This document shows, piece by piece, positions 8,501 to 14,988 of a stretch of 15,626 nucleotides of DNA; within the stretch, counting starts at the first letter, position 1, and the number at the start of each line of letters is the position of its first letter. The position numbers and the translations under genes were made by a program. The DNA is from an uncultured Oscillospiraceae bacterium (GTDB lineage: Bacteria; Bacillota; Clostridia; Oscillospirales; Oscillospiraceae): contig CAJTLI010000046.1 of NCBI GenBank assembly GCA_910577525.1, forward strand, positions 1 through 15,626, given 5' to 3'. The notes under the pieces were generated by a model. It was given only the letters and a program-made list of their open reading frames with translations. It was not told the origin of the DNA and made no database searches.

Positions 8501-8530
8501 GGGAGCGGGCGGACACCCGCCCGCTCCCTT
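8501..8530 (+). terminator. Strong intergenic hairpin between the two SLH genes (terminator or attenuator)
   Basis: GGGAGCGGGCGG (8501-8512) pairs perfectly with CCGCCCGCTCCC (8517-8528) around an ACAC loop, a 12-bp GC-rich stem 11 nt after the stop of the first SLH gene. The U-tract is poor (TTCCCTT), so read-through is likely. It may act as a partial terminator or as a 3' stabiliser that lets the two giant genes be expressed at different levels. Confidence 0.65.
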
Positions 8531-8548
8531 CCCTTGAAAAAACCGCGC

Positions 8549-8555
8549 GAAGGAG
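8549..8555 (+). promoter_or_regulatory. Ribosome binding site that fixes the start of the second SLH gene
   Basis: GAAGGAG lies 8 nt before ATG 8564. The reading frame is open back to a TTG at 8534, but that TTG lies close behind the hairpin and lacks a ribosome site. ATG 8564 also begins directly with a normal signal peptide. Confidence 0.85.
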
Positions 8556-8563
8556 TACCGGAT

Positions 8564-11500
8564 ATGAAACAGAATGTAATGCACCTGCTGGGCGCGCTGG
8601 CGCTGGTCTTTGCCCTGCTGATTCCCATAACGCTGATCCCTGTGGGGGCGTCCACGGCGGACCCGTCGTCAACCCCCACGGCGGACCCGACGGCAACCCC
8701 AACGGCGGACCCGTCGCCGGCCCCCACGGAATCCCACCTGCCTGCCACAGTGAGGCTGGATAGAACACACTTCGACCTGTCCGTCAACAAGACGGATACG
8801 CTGACGGCCACGGTGACAACGGACAGCGCCAATAAAGAAGTGACGTGGAGCAGCAATTACCCCAACATCGCCGATGTGAGTGAGAATGGCGTGGTCACAG
8901 GCATCAGCCCGGGCGAGGCCGTCATCACCGCCAGATCGAAGGCAAACCCCGACGCCATTGCCGAGTGTACGGTTCGTGTCCTGGGCCCCAACGACGCCAT
9001 GGAAATCAAGCTGTACCAGGTGCCGGGCGGCCAGATTCTTCAGGACCACGTGTTCACGCTGCGGGGAGACGGCACGCTGGAGCTGCGGGCGGGCATTCCC
9101 GTGGGCGACAATGAGTTCAGCAGCGACGTGATGTGGAGCGCGGACCCGGCGGGCATCATCACCTGGACGGAGCAGACCGCCCCGGAGGGCAGCCGGATCA
9201 CCATCACCCCGGTCAAGGATCAATGGGGTATTGTAACGCTGACGGCGGCGTCCCGGGCAAGGCCTGAGGTGAAGATATCCGTCAAGGTGCAGGTTCCCAA
9301 GAGCGGCGACGTGCTGGTTACGGGCATCACGCTGTCCCCCACCACGCTGAGCATCAAGCTGGGCGAGTCGAAGGCCCTGACCGCTGTGGTCACGCCCTAT
9401 AACGCCACGGACAAGACTGTGACGTGGACCTGCGTGGGCACGGACGACAAGGGCCGGCAGGTGGCCAGCGTGGACAGCAAGGGCAACGTCTTCGGCCTGG
9501 CGGCGGGCAAGGCTACCGTCACGGCCAGGGCGGGCGCGTACAGCGCCTCCTGCGAGGTGACTGTCTCCCCAGTGACCACCGGAATTCGAGTGAACCCTAC
9601 GTCAACTCTGAACAAGGTGGGAGACACCCTGCCCATTCAGGCGACGCTGGTCCCGGAGAACAGTACCGATACCGTCACCTGGACCAGCAGTGATACCAAG
9701 GTGGTCACGGTGGAGAACGCCACCGGGACCAACCGGAAAACCCTTCATTTCAAGGGCCCCGGCGAGGCCACCGTTACCGCTAAGTCGGGGAACTACAGCG
9801 CCGAGTGCCGGGTGGTGGTCTCGGGCATCGTGCTGGACAAGAGCGCCCTCACCATGATCGTGGGGACCACCAACACCCTGATTCTGGACGGGCGCTACGG
9901 CGACGCGGCAGGCAGCGCCAGGGCGGAGTGGAAAAGCAGCGATCCGGGGGGGGTGTCGGTCCGGGCCAATGGAAACGCCGCCACCCTCACCGCCTACGCC
10001 AAGGGCAGCTACACCATTACCGTCACGGTGGGGGACTACACCACCACTTGCACCGTCACCGTGGCGGAGGACGCCTCCGTCATCATCAACGGGGGCACGG
10101 TCAGCGCGGGCAACGCCCTCCAGCTGTCCAGAGTTGCGTCTCAGCTGAACTCGGTGTGTTACAACAAGACCGGCGCGGCGCTGTCCTACATCAACAACAT
10201 CTCCGTGCCCACGGCACAGGGCATCGTCTACAACAACCACCGGTCCGAGGCGGACACCGGCGCGGGCGTGGGCGCCATGGAGCAGTATAAGCCCTCCGGC
10301 TCCGGGCCGGACACCCTCAGCGCCCTGTCCTTTGCGGCCCGCAGCACCTACAGCGGCACCGCCGAAATCACCTTCACCGGCTGGGGAACCAACGGCCAGT
10401 CCTTTAACGGCATCATCCGTATGACGGTGACTGGGCTGGGAGAGGGCAGCGACGTGACCTATTCCACCAACGGCGACCCCGTCACCTTCCTCAGCGACGA
10501 TTTCAACACCGTCAGCAACAGCAAGGCGGGGCACAACCTGAAATACGTCACCTTCACCTCGCCGGCGGCCAGCGCGGGTACGCTGTACTACAATTACACC
10601 AGCGAGAGCTACCCTGGGGAAAAGGTACTGTCCACCACCCAATACCGCCGCAATGGCTCCCCTGGCCTGGACAGGGTGACGTTTGTTCCGGCCAAGGGCT
10701 ATTCCGGCACGGTCCGCATCAGTTACCGGGGGGTGGATTCCTCCGACGTGGCCTATACAGGCACGGTGACGATCCACGTTGCCGCCCAGTATGACCCCGC
10801 GGGAGTGGGGGATATCTATTACAGCACGGGCTACGGGAGCTGGGCCAATTTCCGCTCCGTGGACTTCTATAACGCCAGCCTGCGGGCCACCGGCGAGGCG
10901 CTGTCCTATGTGCGCTTCCAGCAGCCTCCCTCCAGCCAGGGCACGCTGTTCTATGATTACGGCGGCTATGCCTCAAACGGCGGCGTCATCAGCTCCGACA
11001 CCAACTATTACGGCAGCGGGAACCCGTCGCTGGGCAGCGTCTCCTTTGTGCCCACCACCACCTCCCCCAGTCAGGTGGATATCGCCTACACCGGCTACGG
11101 CATCCGGGGAGCCTCCTTCACCGGCACGGTGCACGTCACCGTGGTGGGCAAGCCCGTCCAGTCGGACACCAGCGGGGCCTGGTACACCACCGTGGTGGGC
11201 AGGAGCCTGGAGCTGAAGGGCAGCGACTTCTACCGGGCCTGCCGGGAGGCCACGGGCAAGACGCTGTACTATGTACAGTTTACCTCGCTGCCCTCCGTGG
11301 GGACGGGGACCCTCCGCTACACCTCCAAAAACGGCGCCAGCTCCAGCGCGGTGTCCACCGACACCTGGTGCTATTACGACAGGCCCAACGCGGGGGTGCA
11401 GCTGGACAACGTCTTTTTCCAGCCGGGAAGCAGCTTTACAGGCATCGTGCGCATACCCTACCAGGGCTACTGCACTGACCGGACCTCCTTCAACGGCGAG

Positions 11501-12076
11501 GTGGTGATCCGGGTGGGGGGCGCCGCCGGCTCCGCTTACTTCAATGATATGGGGAATTACAGCTGGGCGGTTCCGGCGGTGGACTACCTTCAGGAGACCG
11601 GTGTGGTGAACGGCATAGGCGGCGGAAAATTCGGACCGGCGCAGAAGGTGCTGCGGCGGGACTTTGTGGTCATGCTCTGCCGGGCCTTCGGCTTTGACAG
11701 CTACAGCACCTACAGCTTCCCCGACGTGCCCACCAACGCCTACTATTCCCGGGCCATTGCCGCGGCGAAGCAGCTGGGCGTGGTCAGCGGCAGCGGGAAC
11801 AGATTCATGCCCGACAGTCAGCTCACCCGGCAGGACGCCATGGTGATGATTAAAAACGCCCTGGACGCCGCGGGCTGGCGGGTGGGAACCGCCTCCACCG
11901 GCGTGCTGAACCGGTTCCCCGACGGGGGCTCGGTGGCCGGCTACGCCCAGGACGCGGTGAGCACCCTGGTGCAGCTGGGGGCGGTGAGCGGCGACGGAAA
12001 CGGCCGCCTGAATCCCCGCAACACCATCACCCGGGCTGAGGTGGCGGTCATCCTCCACTACATCATGACCATGTGA
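8564..12076 (+). CDS. Exported BIG2/cadherin-like repeat surface protein (1170 aa), C-terminal SLH
   Basis: Residues 1-29 are a Sec signal peptide (cleavage VGA|ST). Residues 31-54 are three 8-residue TADPxxTP repeats forming a Thr/Pro stalk. Next come Ig-like BIG2 domains at ~61-141, a divergent one at ~145-245, then ~250-338, ~339-423 and ~424-508, with signatures such as 'ITLSPTTLSIKLGES', 'VTWTSSD' and 'GEATVTAKSG'. Residues ~510-983 hold four copies of a ~110-residue repeat (described separately). Residues ~989-1170 are three SLH motifs: 'YFNDMGNYSWAVPAVDYL', 'SFPDVPTNAYYSRAIAAAK', and the last ending in ITRAE. It should sit on the wall with the N-terminus pointing outward, the opposite polarity to the preceding SLH protein. 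The role is likely S-layer or adhesin. No catalytic motif was seen. The gene follows the other SLH gene by 74 nt and precedes a PilZ gene by 34 nt. Confidence 0.94.
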   Translation: MKQNVMHLLGALALVFALLIPITLIPVGASTADPSSTPTADPTATPTADPSPAPTESHLPATVRLDRTHFDLSVNKTDTLTATVTTDSANKEVTWSSNYPNIADVSENGVVTGISPGEAVITARSKANPDAIAECTVRVLGPNDAMEIKLYQVPGGQILQDHVFTLRGDGTLELRAGIPVGDNEFSSDVMWSADPAGIITWTEQTAPEGSRITITPVKDQWGIVTLTAASRARPEVKISVKVQVPKSGDVLVTGITLSPTTLSIKLGESKALTAVVTPYNATDKTVTWTCVGTDDKGRQVASVDSKGNVFGLAAGKATVTARAGAYSASCEVTVSPVTTGIRVNPTSTLNKVGDTLPIQATLVPENSTDTVTWTSSDTKVVTVENATGTNRKTLHFKGPGEATVTAKSGNYSAECRVVVSGIVLDKSALTMIVGTTNTLILDGRYGDAAGSARAEWKSSDPGGVSVRANGNAATLTAYAKGSYTITVTVGDYTTTCTVTVAEDASVIINGGTVSAGNALQLSRVASQLNSVCYNKTGAALSYINNISVPTAQGIVYNNHRSEADTGAGVGAMEQYKPSGSGPDTLSALSFAARSTYSGTAEITFTGWGTNGQSFNGIIRMTVTGLGEGSDVTYSTNGDPVTFLSDDFNTVSNSKAGHNLKYVTFTSPAASAGTLYYNYTSESYPGEKVLSTTQYRRNGSPGLDRVTFVPAKGYSGTVRISYRGVDSSDVAYTGTVTIHVAAQYDPAGVGDIYYSTGYGSWANFRSVDFYNASLRATGEALSYVRFQQPPSSQGTLFYDYGGYASNGGVISSDTNYYGSGNPSLGSVSFVPTTTSPSQVDIAYTGYGIRGASFTGTVHVTVVGKPVQSDTSGAWYTTVVGRSLELKGSDFYRACREATGKTLYYVQFTSLPSVGTGTLRYTSKNGASSSAVSTDTWCYYDRPNAGVQLDNVFFQPGSSFTGIVRIPYQGYCTDRTSFNGEVVIRVGGAAGSAYFNDMGNYSWAVPAVDYLQETGVVNGIGGGKFGPAQKVLRRDFVVMLCRAFGFDSYSTYSFPDVPTNAYYSRAIAAAKQLGVVSGSGNRFMPDSQLTRQDAMVMIKNALDAAGWRVGTASTGVLNRFPDGGSVAGYAQDAVSTLVQLGAVSGDGNGRLNPRNTITRAEVAVILHYIMTM
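8654..8725 (+). repeat. Three tandem 24-bp repeats encoding TADPxxTP
   Basis: Three in-frame 24-bp units start at 8654, 8678 and 8702, each beginning ACGGCGGACCCG; the second halves diverge slightly. They encode the Thr/Pro stalk just after the signal peptide of the second SLH protein. Because the unit is a multiple of three, slippage would change stalk length without breaking the frame. Confidence 0.9.
10078..11514 (+). repeat. Four copies of a ~110-residue cadherin-like repeat inside the second SLH protein
   Basis: The units run at about 10078-10434, 10444-10776, 10798-11148 and 11173-11514. Shared positions in order are: an F/DF...N/T segment, 'LxYVxFxxP', 'GTLyYxY', 'VSxxTxYY', 'LxxVxFvP', 'ySGTvxIxYxGY', and 'sFtGtVxIxV'. 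The first copy is the most divergent (it has 'GIVYNNH' in place of 'GTLYYNY'). The order GTL - FxP - GT - Y - V.V resembles cadherin-like/Big_9 beta-sandwiches, which is an inference. The DNA copies are well diverged, so this is an old duplication. Confidence 0.85.
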
Positions 12077-12110
12077 GGCCCATGGACACAACAGGAAAGG
12101 AGGCCGGCAT

Positions 12111-12776
12111 ATGAGCGGTGAACCGGCTGAAAAGAATGATCTGGTGTTGAAGCCCGGCATGATGGCCGAGGTGATGACTCCGGAAAACCGCCTGATCTAT
12201 GTGGGCAAGATCGACAAGATCCAGAGCGGCGGGGTGTACATCCGGGAGGCCAAGGACGACACGCTGCCCATGGTGCTGGTGAACAAACCTGTGAAGGTGC
12301 GCTTTTACGGGGAGGCGGGTAGCGTCGTCCTCCAGGGCAAGGTGTGCGGCAGCACCCTGAAGATGTGGAAGGTGGACCGGTTGGAGAGCACCTTTACCCG
12401 GGAGCAGCGGGCCTTTTTCCGCCAGAGCATCAGCGTGAATATCGAGGGAAGATGCTGCAAGCGGACCGCCCGGGGCGGCGGGTCGGGGGTGCTGGCCCCC
12501 TGTCAGGTGCTGGATATCAGCGCCGGCGGACTGCTGATTTCCAGCGCGGAGATCTTCATTGAGGGCGACCACATCCAGATCAGCGGCGCGTCCCTTCTGC
12601 CGGCGGAGAGCCCCTTCAGCTTTAACTGCCAGGTCCGCCGGGCGGGGGAGTGGGAAAAGGGCGTGAACCGCTACGGCTGCCAGTTTGAGTCCCTGTCCCC
12701 CAGGGATCAGGACCGCCTGCTCCACGCCATCTTCACCATCCAGCGCGAAGAAATCAGGAAGCGCAAGGCCCGCTGA
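12111..12776 (+). CDS. PilZ-domain c-di-GMP effector, second copy in the block
   Basis: This is a 221-residue cytoplasmic protein. Residues ~10-95 form a YcgR N-terminal-like beta barrel ('MMAEVMTPENRLIYVGKIDK', ending 'WKVDRLEST'). Residues ~98-221 are a PilZ domain with RAFFR (R100, R104 of RxxxR) and DISAGG (D135, S137, G140 of D/NxSxxG). It ends with 'YGCQFESLSPRDQDRLLHAIF' and a basic helix 'QREEIRKRKAR', the usual PilZ close. It is a different subtype from the PilZ protein at 2643, with little identity beyond the motifs. A strong AAAGGAGG ribosome site (12096-12103) lies 7 nt before the ATG, and the gene begins 34 nt after the second SLH gene, so it is probably co-transcribed with it. 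A perfect terminator follows. C-di-GMP binding is inferred from the motifs; a target in motility or in surface-protein output would fit the context. Confidence 0.9.
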   Translation: MSGEPAEKNDLVLKPGMMAEVMTPENRLIYVGKIDKIQSGGVYIREAKDDTLPMVLVNKPVKVRFYGEAGSVVLQGKVCGSTLKMWKVDRLESTFTREQRAFFRQSISVNIEGRCCKRTARGGGSGVLAPCQVLDISAGGLLISSAEIFIEGDHIQISGASLLPAESPFSFNCQVRRAGEWEKGVNRYGCQFESLSPRDQDRLLHAIFTIQREEIRKRKAR

Positions 12777-12788
12777 GCGCTTTGAACC

Positions 12789-12839
12789 GGCAAGGGCCCG
12801 CCTCCCCGGTCCTGCGGGGAGGCGGGCCCTTGCCATTTT
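12789..12839 (+). terminator. Rho-independent terminator closing the PilZ/SLH block
   Basis: A perfect 19-bp stem (12789-12807 with 12816-12834) around an 8-nt loop is followed by ATTTT. It begins 12 nt after the stop of the second PilZ gene, marking the end of the co-oriented block. Confidence 0.93.
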
Positions 12840-12950
12840 GCACAAAGGAAAAGCAAAAGAAAGCGGTGAATTGTATTATTCGCGGGTTGATAACTGGTAA
12901 TCTTCCGATATCAAGGGAAAATCGTAAGAAATTCTTGTGAAAAAAACCAC

Positions 12951-12978
12951 TTGTTTTCCTGGCTGGAGCGGCTATAAT
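12951..12978 (+). promoter_or_regulatory. Sigma-A promoter for the MATE gene
   Basis: TTGTTT (12951-12956), a 16-nt spacer and a perfect TATAAT (12973-12978) lie in an AT-rich stretch. The expected start is near 12985, giving a ~70-nt leader with a 7-bp hairpin (12989-12995 with 13005-13011) at its 5' end and AAGGAGG at 13040-13046. A spaced inverted repeat TTGATA (12887-12892)/TATCAA (12909-12914) lies upstream and could be an operator. Confidence 0.8.
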
Positions 12979-13055
12979 GATGCAAAAGCTGGGGCGGAAC
13001 CGAGGCCCCAGGGAGGCAAATTCATTTACCCCGCTTCGGAAGGAGGCAATCAATT

Positions 13056-14453
13056 ATGACGAAAGACCTTACCTCAGGCAGTCCCATGAGGCTGATCCTG
13101 GGCTTTACCCTGCCCACGCTGTTCGGGCTGCTGTTCCAGCAGTTCTATAACCTGGTGGACGCTATGATCGTGGGCAAGCTTTTGGGCGCGCAGGCCCTGG
13201 GCGCGGTGGGGGCCACCGGGTCCATCAATTTTCTTGTCATCGGCTTCTGCCTGGGTGTGTGCAGCGGCTTTGCCATCCCGGTGGCCCAGCGCATGGGCGC
13301 CAAGGACTACCCGCAGATGCGCCGCTACGCGGCCAACGCCGCCTATCTGTCCGCCCTCATCGCCCTGGCGCTCACAGTTGTCACCGGCGTGTTCTGCCGG
13401 GACATCCTGATGGCCATGGACACGCCCGCCGACCTCTTTGAGGACGCCAACGCCTATATCTTCATCATCTTTATGGGCATTCCTGTGGTATTCCTCTACA
13501 ATCTGCTGGCCGGTATCATCCGGTCGCTGGGGGACAGCCGGACGCCGGTCTATTTCCTGGCTCTGTCCGCCGGGCTGAACATTGTGCTGGACCTGCTCTT
13601 CATCCTGGCGTTTCAGGCCGGGGTGGCCGGGGCGGCAGTGGCCACGGTGGTGTCTCAGGCGGTGTCCGGCGCGGCGTGCCTGGTGTACATGGTGCGCAAG
13701 TTCCCCATACTCCGGGTCACGCGGGAGGAGAGCCGGCCTGATCTGGACGCCTGCAAGGCCCTGTGCGTGATGGGCCTGCCCATGGGGCTGCAATACTCCA
13801 TCACCGCCATCGGCTCCATCGTGCTCCAGGCCTCTGTCAACGCTCTGGGCAGCGTTTACGTGACCGCTGTGTCCACCGGCGGGAAGGTCTACCAGCTACT
13901 GGCCTGTCCCTTTGACGCCATGGGGGCCGCAATGGCCACCTACTGCGGCCAGAACGTGGGCGCGGACCGGCTGGACCGGCTCCACGAGGGGGTCCGTTCC
14001 TGCTCCCTGCTGGGGCTGATCTACTCCGCCGCCGCGCTGCTGGCCATGCTGCTGTTCGCGCCCCAGTGCACTATGCTGTTCCTCAGCCCCAGCGAGCCTC
14101 AGCTGGAGCTGCTGAAGGGCCTGGTGGGCCAGTACACCGTCACTTTGACCGCGTTTTTCTTCCCCCTGGCCCTGGTGAACATCCTGCGTTTTTCCATCCA
14201 GGGGATGGGCTTCAGCACCTTCGCCATTCTGGCGGGTGTGCTGGAGATGATCGCGCGCACGGTGGTGGGGCACTTCTTCGTCCCCGCCATAGGATATACC
14301 GCCGCCTGCTTTGCCTCCCCGGCGGCGTGGATCTGCGCCGATCTGTTTCTCATTCCCGCCTGCCTGGGCTGCATCGCCCATCTGCGCAGGAGGAATCCCA
14401 CCGCCTCGCTGGAGACGCTCTCCAAGCGGATCATCAAGCCCGCCAAGGCATAG
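13056..14453 (+). CDS. MATE-family multidrug/toxin efflux transporter
   Basis: This is a 465-residue integral membrane protein of the usual MATE length, with about 12 hydrophobic segments in two homologous halves. The N-terminal signature 'LPTLFGLLFQQFYNLVDAMI' followed by 'VGKLLGAQALGAVGATGS' is characteristic of bacterial NorM/DinF-like MATE proteins. The 'AGIIRSLGDSRTPVYFLALS' segment and its second-half counterpart 'LRFSIQGMGFSTFAILAG' are also family features. Such proteins export cationic drugs or metabolites using Na+ or H+ gradients; the substrate cannot be told from sequence. AAGGAGG lies 9 nt before the ATG. The gene is monocistronic, with its own promoter and terminator, and has no visible functional link to the surface-protein block. 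Confidence 0.95.
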   Translation: MTKDLTSGSPMRLILGFTLPTLFGLLFQQFYNLVDAMIVGKLLGAQALGAVGATGSINFLVIGFCLGVCSGFAIPVAQRMGAKDYPQMRRYAANAAYLSALIALALTVVTGVFCRDILMAMDTPADLFEDANAYIFIIFMGIPVVFLYNLLAGIIRSLGDSRTPVYFLALSAGLNIVLDLLFILAFQAGVAGAAVATVVSQAVSGAACLVYMVRKFPILRVTREESRPDLDACKALCVMGLPMGLQYSITAIGSIVLQASVNALGSVYVTAVSTGGKVYQLLACPFDAMGAAMATYCGQNVGADRLDRLHEGVRSCSLLGLIYSAAALLAMLLFAPQCTMLFLSPSEPQLELLKGLVGQYTVTLTAFFFPLALVNILRFSIQGMGFSTFAILAGVLEMIARTVVGHFFVPAIGYTAACFASPAAWICADLFLIPACLGCIAHLRRRNPTASLETLSKRIIKPAKA

Positions 14454-14456
14454 AAG

Positions 14457-14490
14457 AAGAGGGGGCCCGGCACGCCGGGGTCCCTCTTTT
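14457..14490 (+). terminator. Rho-independent terminator after the MATE gene
   Basis: An imperfect ~14-bp stem (AAGAGGGGGCCCGGC against GCCGGGGTCCCTCTT, one mismatch and one G-U pair) ends in TTTT at 14487-14490. It starts 4 nt after the MATE stop codon. Confidence 0.88.
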
Positions 14491-14535
14491 CGTGCGCCGC
14501 GTTCACAGATGTAATGCCGCTATGCGGCGCAAAAC

Positions 14536-14577
14536 CCAAAATAAAAGCGCCTGCAAGAGCAGGCGCTTTTATTTTGG
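14536..14577. terminator. Bidirectional terminator with perfect 19-bp stem
   Basis: Bases 14536-14554 pair perfectly with 14559-14577 around a 4-nt loop. The GC core GCGCCTGC is flanked by A/T tracts, so either strand gives a GC stem followed by TTTTATTTT. On the minus strand it follows directly the CCA end of the tRNA remnant, just as the other terminator follows the intact tRNA. Confidence 0.85.
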
Positions 14578-14615
14578 AGCGAGTGACGAGGCTCGAACTC
14601 ACTTCCGCACCCTAC
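14575..14615 (-). pseudogene. Duplicated 3' end of tRNA-Gly (tRNA remnant or att-like repeat)
   Basis: Bases 14575-14600 are identical over 26 nt to 14747-14772, the CCA end, acceptor 3' strand and most of the T-arm of the intact tRNA-Gly. Looser similarity (CTTCCGCACC against CTACCTCCACC) runs a little further, into the variable loop and anticodon-stem region. No GCGAGTG 5' acceptor strand, D-arm or anticodon arm can be found at the right distance, so it cannot be a working tRNA. Possible origins are a decayed tandem tRNA, a direct repeat left by an element that used the tRNA 3' end, or a dispersed repeat unit. Confidence 0.75.
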
Positions 14616-14700
14616 GGATTGCGTCCGCGGGGACCCCACACCTCGGGATTGCACGTGCGCGTGGCACACCGAGCGCGCAGGCGGAGGCAGCGAGTTCGGC

Positions 14701-14737
14701 AAAAAGTATCCCGGCCAGCAACGCTGACCGGGATACT
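14701..14737 (-). terminator. Terminator of the tRNA-Gly transcript
   Basis: On the minus strand, AGTATCCCGG-T-CAGC pairs with GCTG-G-CCGGGATACT around a GTT loop (15 bp with one G-U), then TTTTT. It starts 9 nt after the CCA end of the tRNA. Confidence 0.9.
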
Positions 14738-14746
14738 CTTTAAAAG

Positions 14747-14822
14747 TGGAGCGAGTGACGAGGCTCGAACTCGCTACCTCCACCTTGGCAAGGTGGCGCT
14801 CTACCAGATGAGCTACACTCGC
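14747..14822 (-). tRNA. tRNA-Gly (anticodon GCC)
   Basis: This is a 76-nt cloverleaf on the minus strand. The acceptor GCGAGTG pairs with CACTCGC, the D-arm is GCTC...GAGC, and the anticodon stem CCACC/GGTGG frames the loop TTGCCAA (anticodon GCC). The T-arm is GCGAG-TTCGAGC-CTCGT. The discriminator is U, as usual for bacterial tRNA-Gly, and CCA is encoded. A consensus promoter lies 14 nt upstream and a strong terminator just downstream, so it is a single-gene unit. Confidence 0.97.
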
Positions 14823-14836
14823 AACGGACAAGTGCG

Positions 14837-14865
14837 ATTTTAACAGGATTGCCGCCGCTTGTCAA
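14837..14865 (-). promoter_or_regulatory. Sigma-A promoter of tRNA-Gly
   Basis: On the minus strand the sequence reads TTGACA (14860-14865), a 17-nt spacer and TAAAAT (14837-14842). There are 14 nt between the -10 and the tRNA 5' end. It is divergent from the promoter of the BlaI-type gene, with 59 bp between the two -35 boxes. Confidence 0.9.
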
Positions 14866-14924
14866 GAGGAAATCGGAAATTTCTTTTGGCTGGAAACTGT
14901 AACCGGATTGTAATCTCTTTTTGG

Positions 14925-14953
14925 TTGACAACGTAAACCTAACATGCTATGAT
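14925..14953 (+). promoter_or_regulatory. Sigma-A promoter of the BlaI/BlaR1-type operon
   Basis: TTGACA (14925-14930), a 17-nt spacer and TATGAT (14948-14953) make a near-consensus promoter 35 nt before the first ATG. Such a strong promoter is typical of genes held off by a repressor. Confidence 0.92.
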
Positions 14954-14958
14954 AGGAC

Positions 14959-14967
14959 TACAAAGTA
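14959..14967 (+). promoter_or_regulatory. Candidate autoregulatory operator for the BlaI-type repressor
   Basis: TACAAAGTA is a perfect dyad (TAC-AAA-GTA) at the predicted transcription start, resembling but not matching the TACA/TGTA cores of known Bla/Mec boxes. GTAAACC also occurs twice, at 14933-14939 (in the spacer) and 14965-14971, 32 bp apart. Placement suits repression; the assignment is inference. Confidence 0.35.
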
Positions 14968-14988
14968 AACCAGATGGAGGGATAAGCC

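Noticed and set aside
10078..11514. CRISPR-like or satellite repeat array
   Set aside because: The repetition is at protein level in ~110-residue units with diverged DNA; there are no short identical repeats with unique spacers anywhere in the window.
9602..12160. Long minus-strand open frames opposite the second SLH gene (9602-10777 and 10973-12160)
   Set aside because: These are shadows of a confidently assigned gene with signal peptide, BIG2 and SLH domains; their translations show no domain pattern.
14514..14843. Short open frames on both strands across the tRNA region
   Set aside because: They translate tRNA and terminator sequence; the repeated peptide they share simply reflects the duplicated tRNA 3' end.
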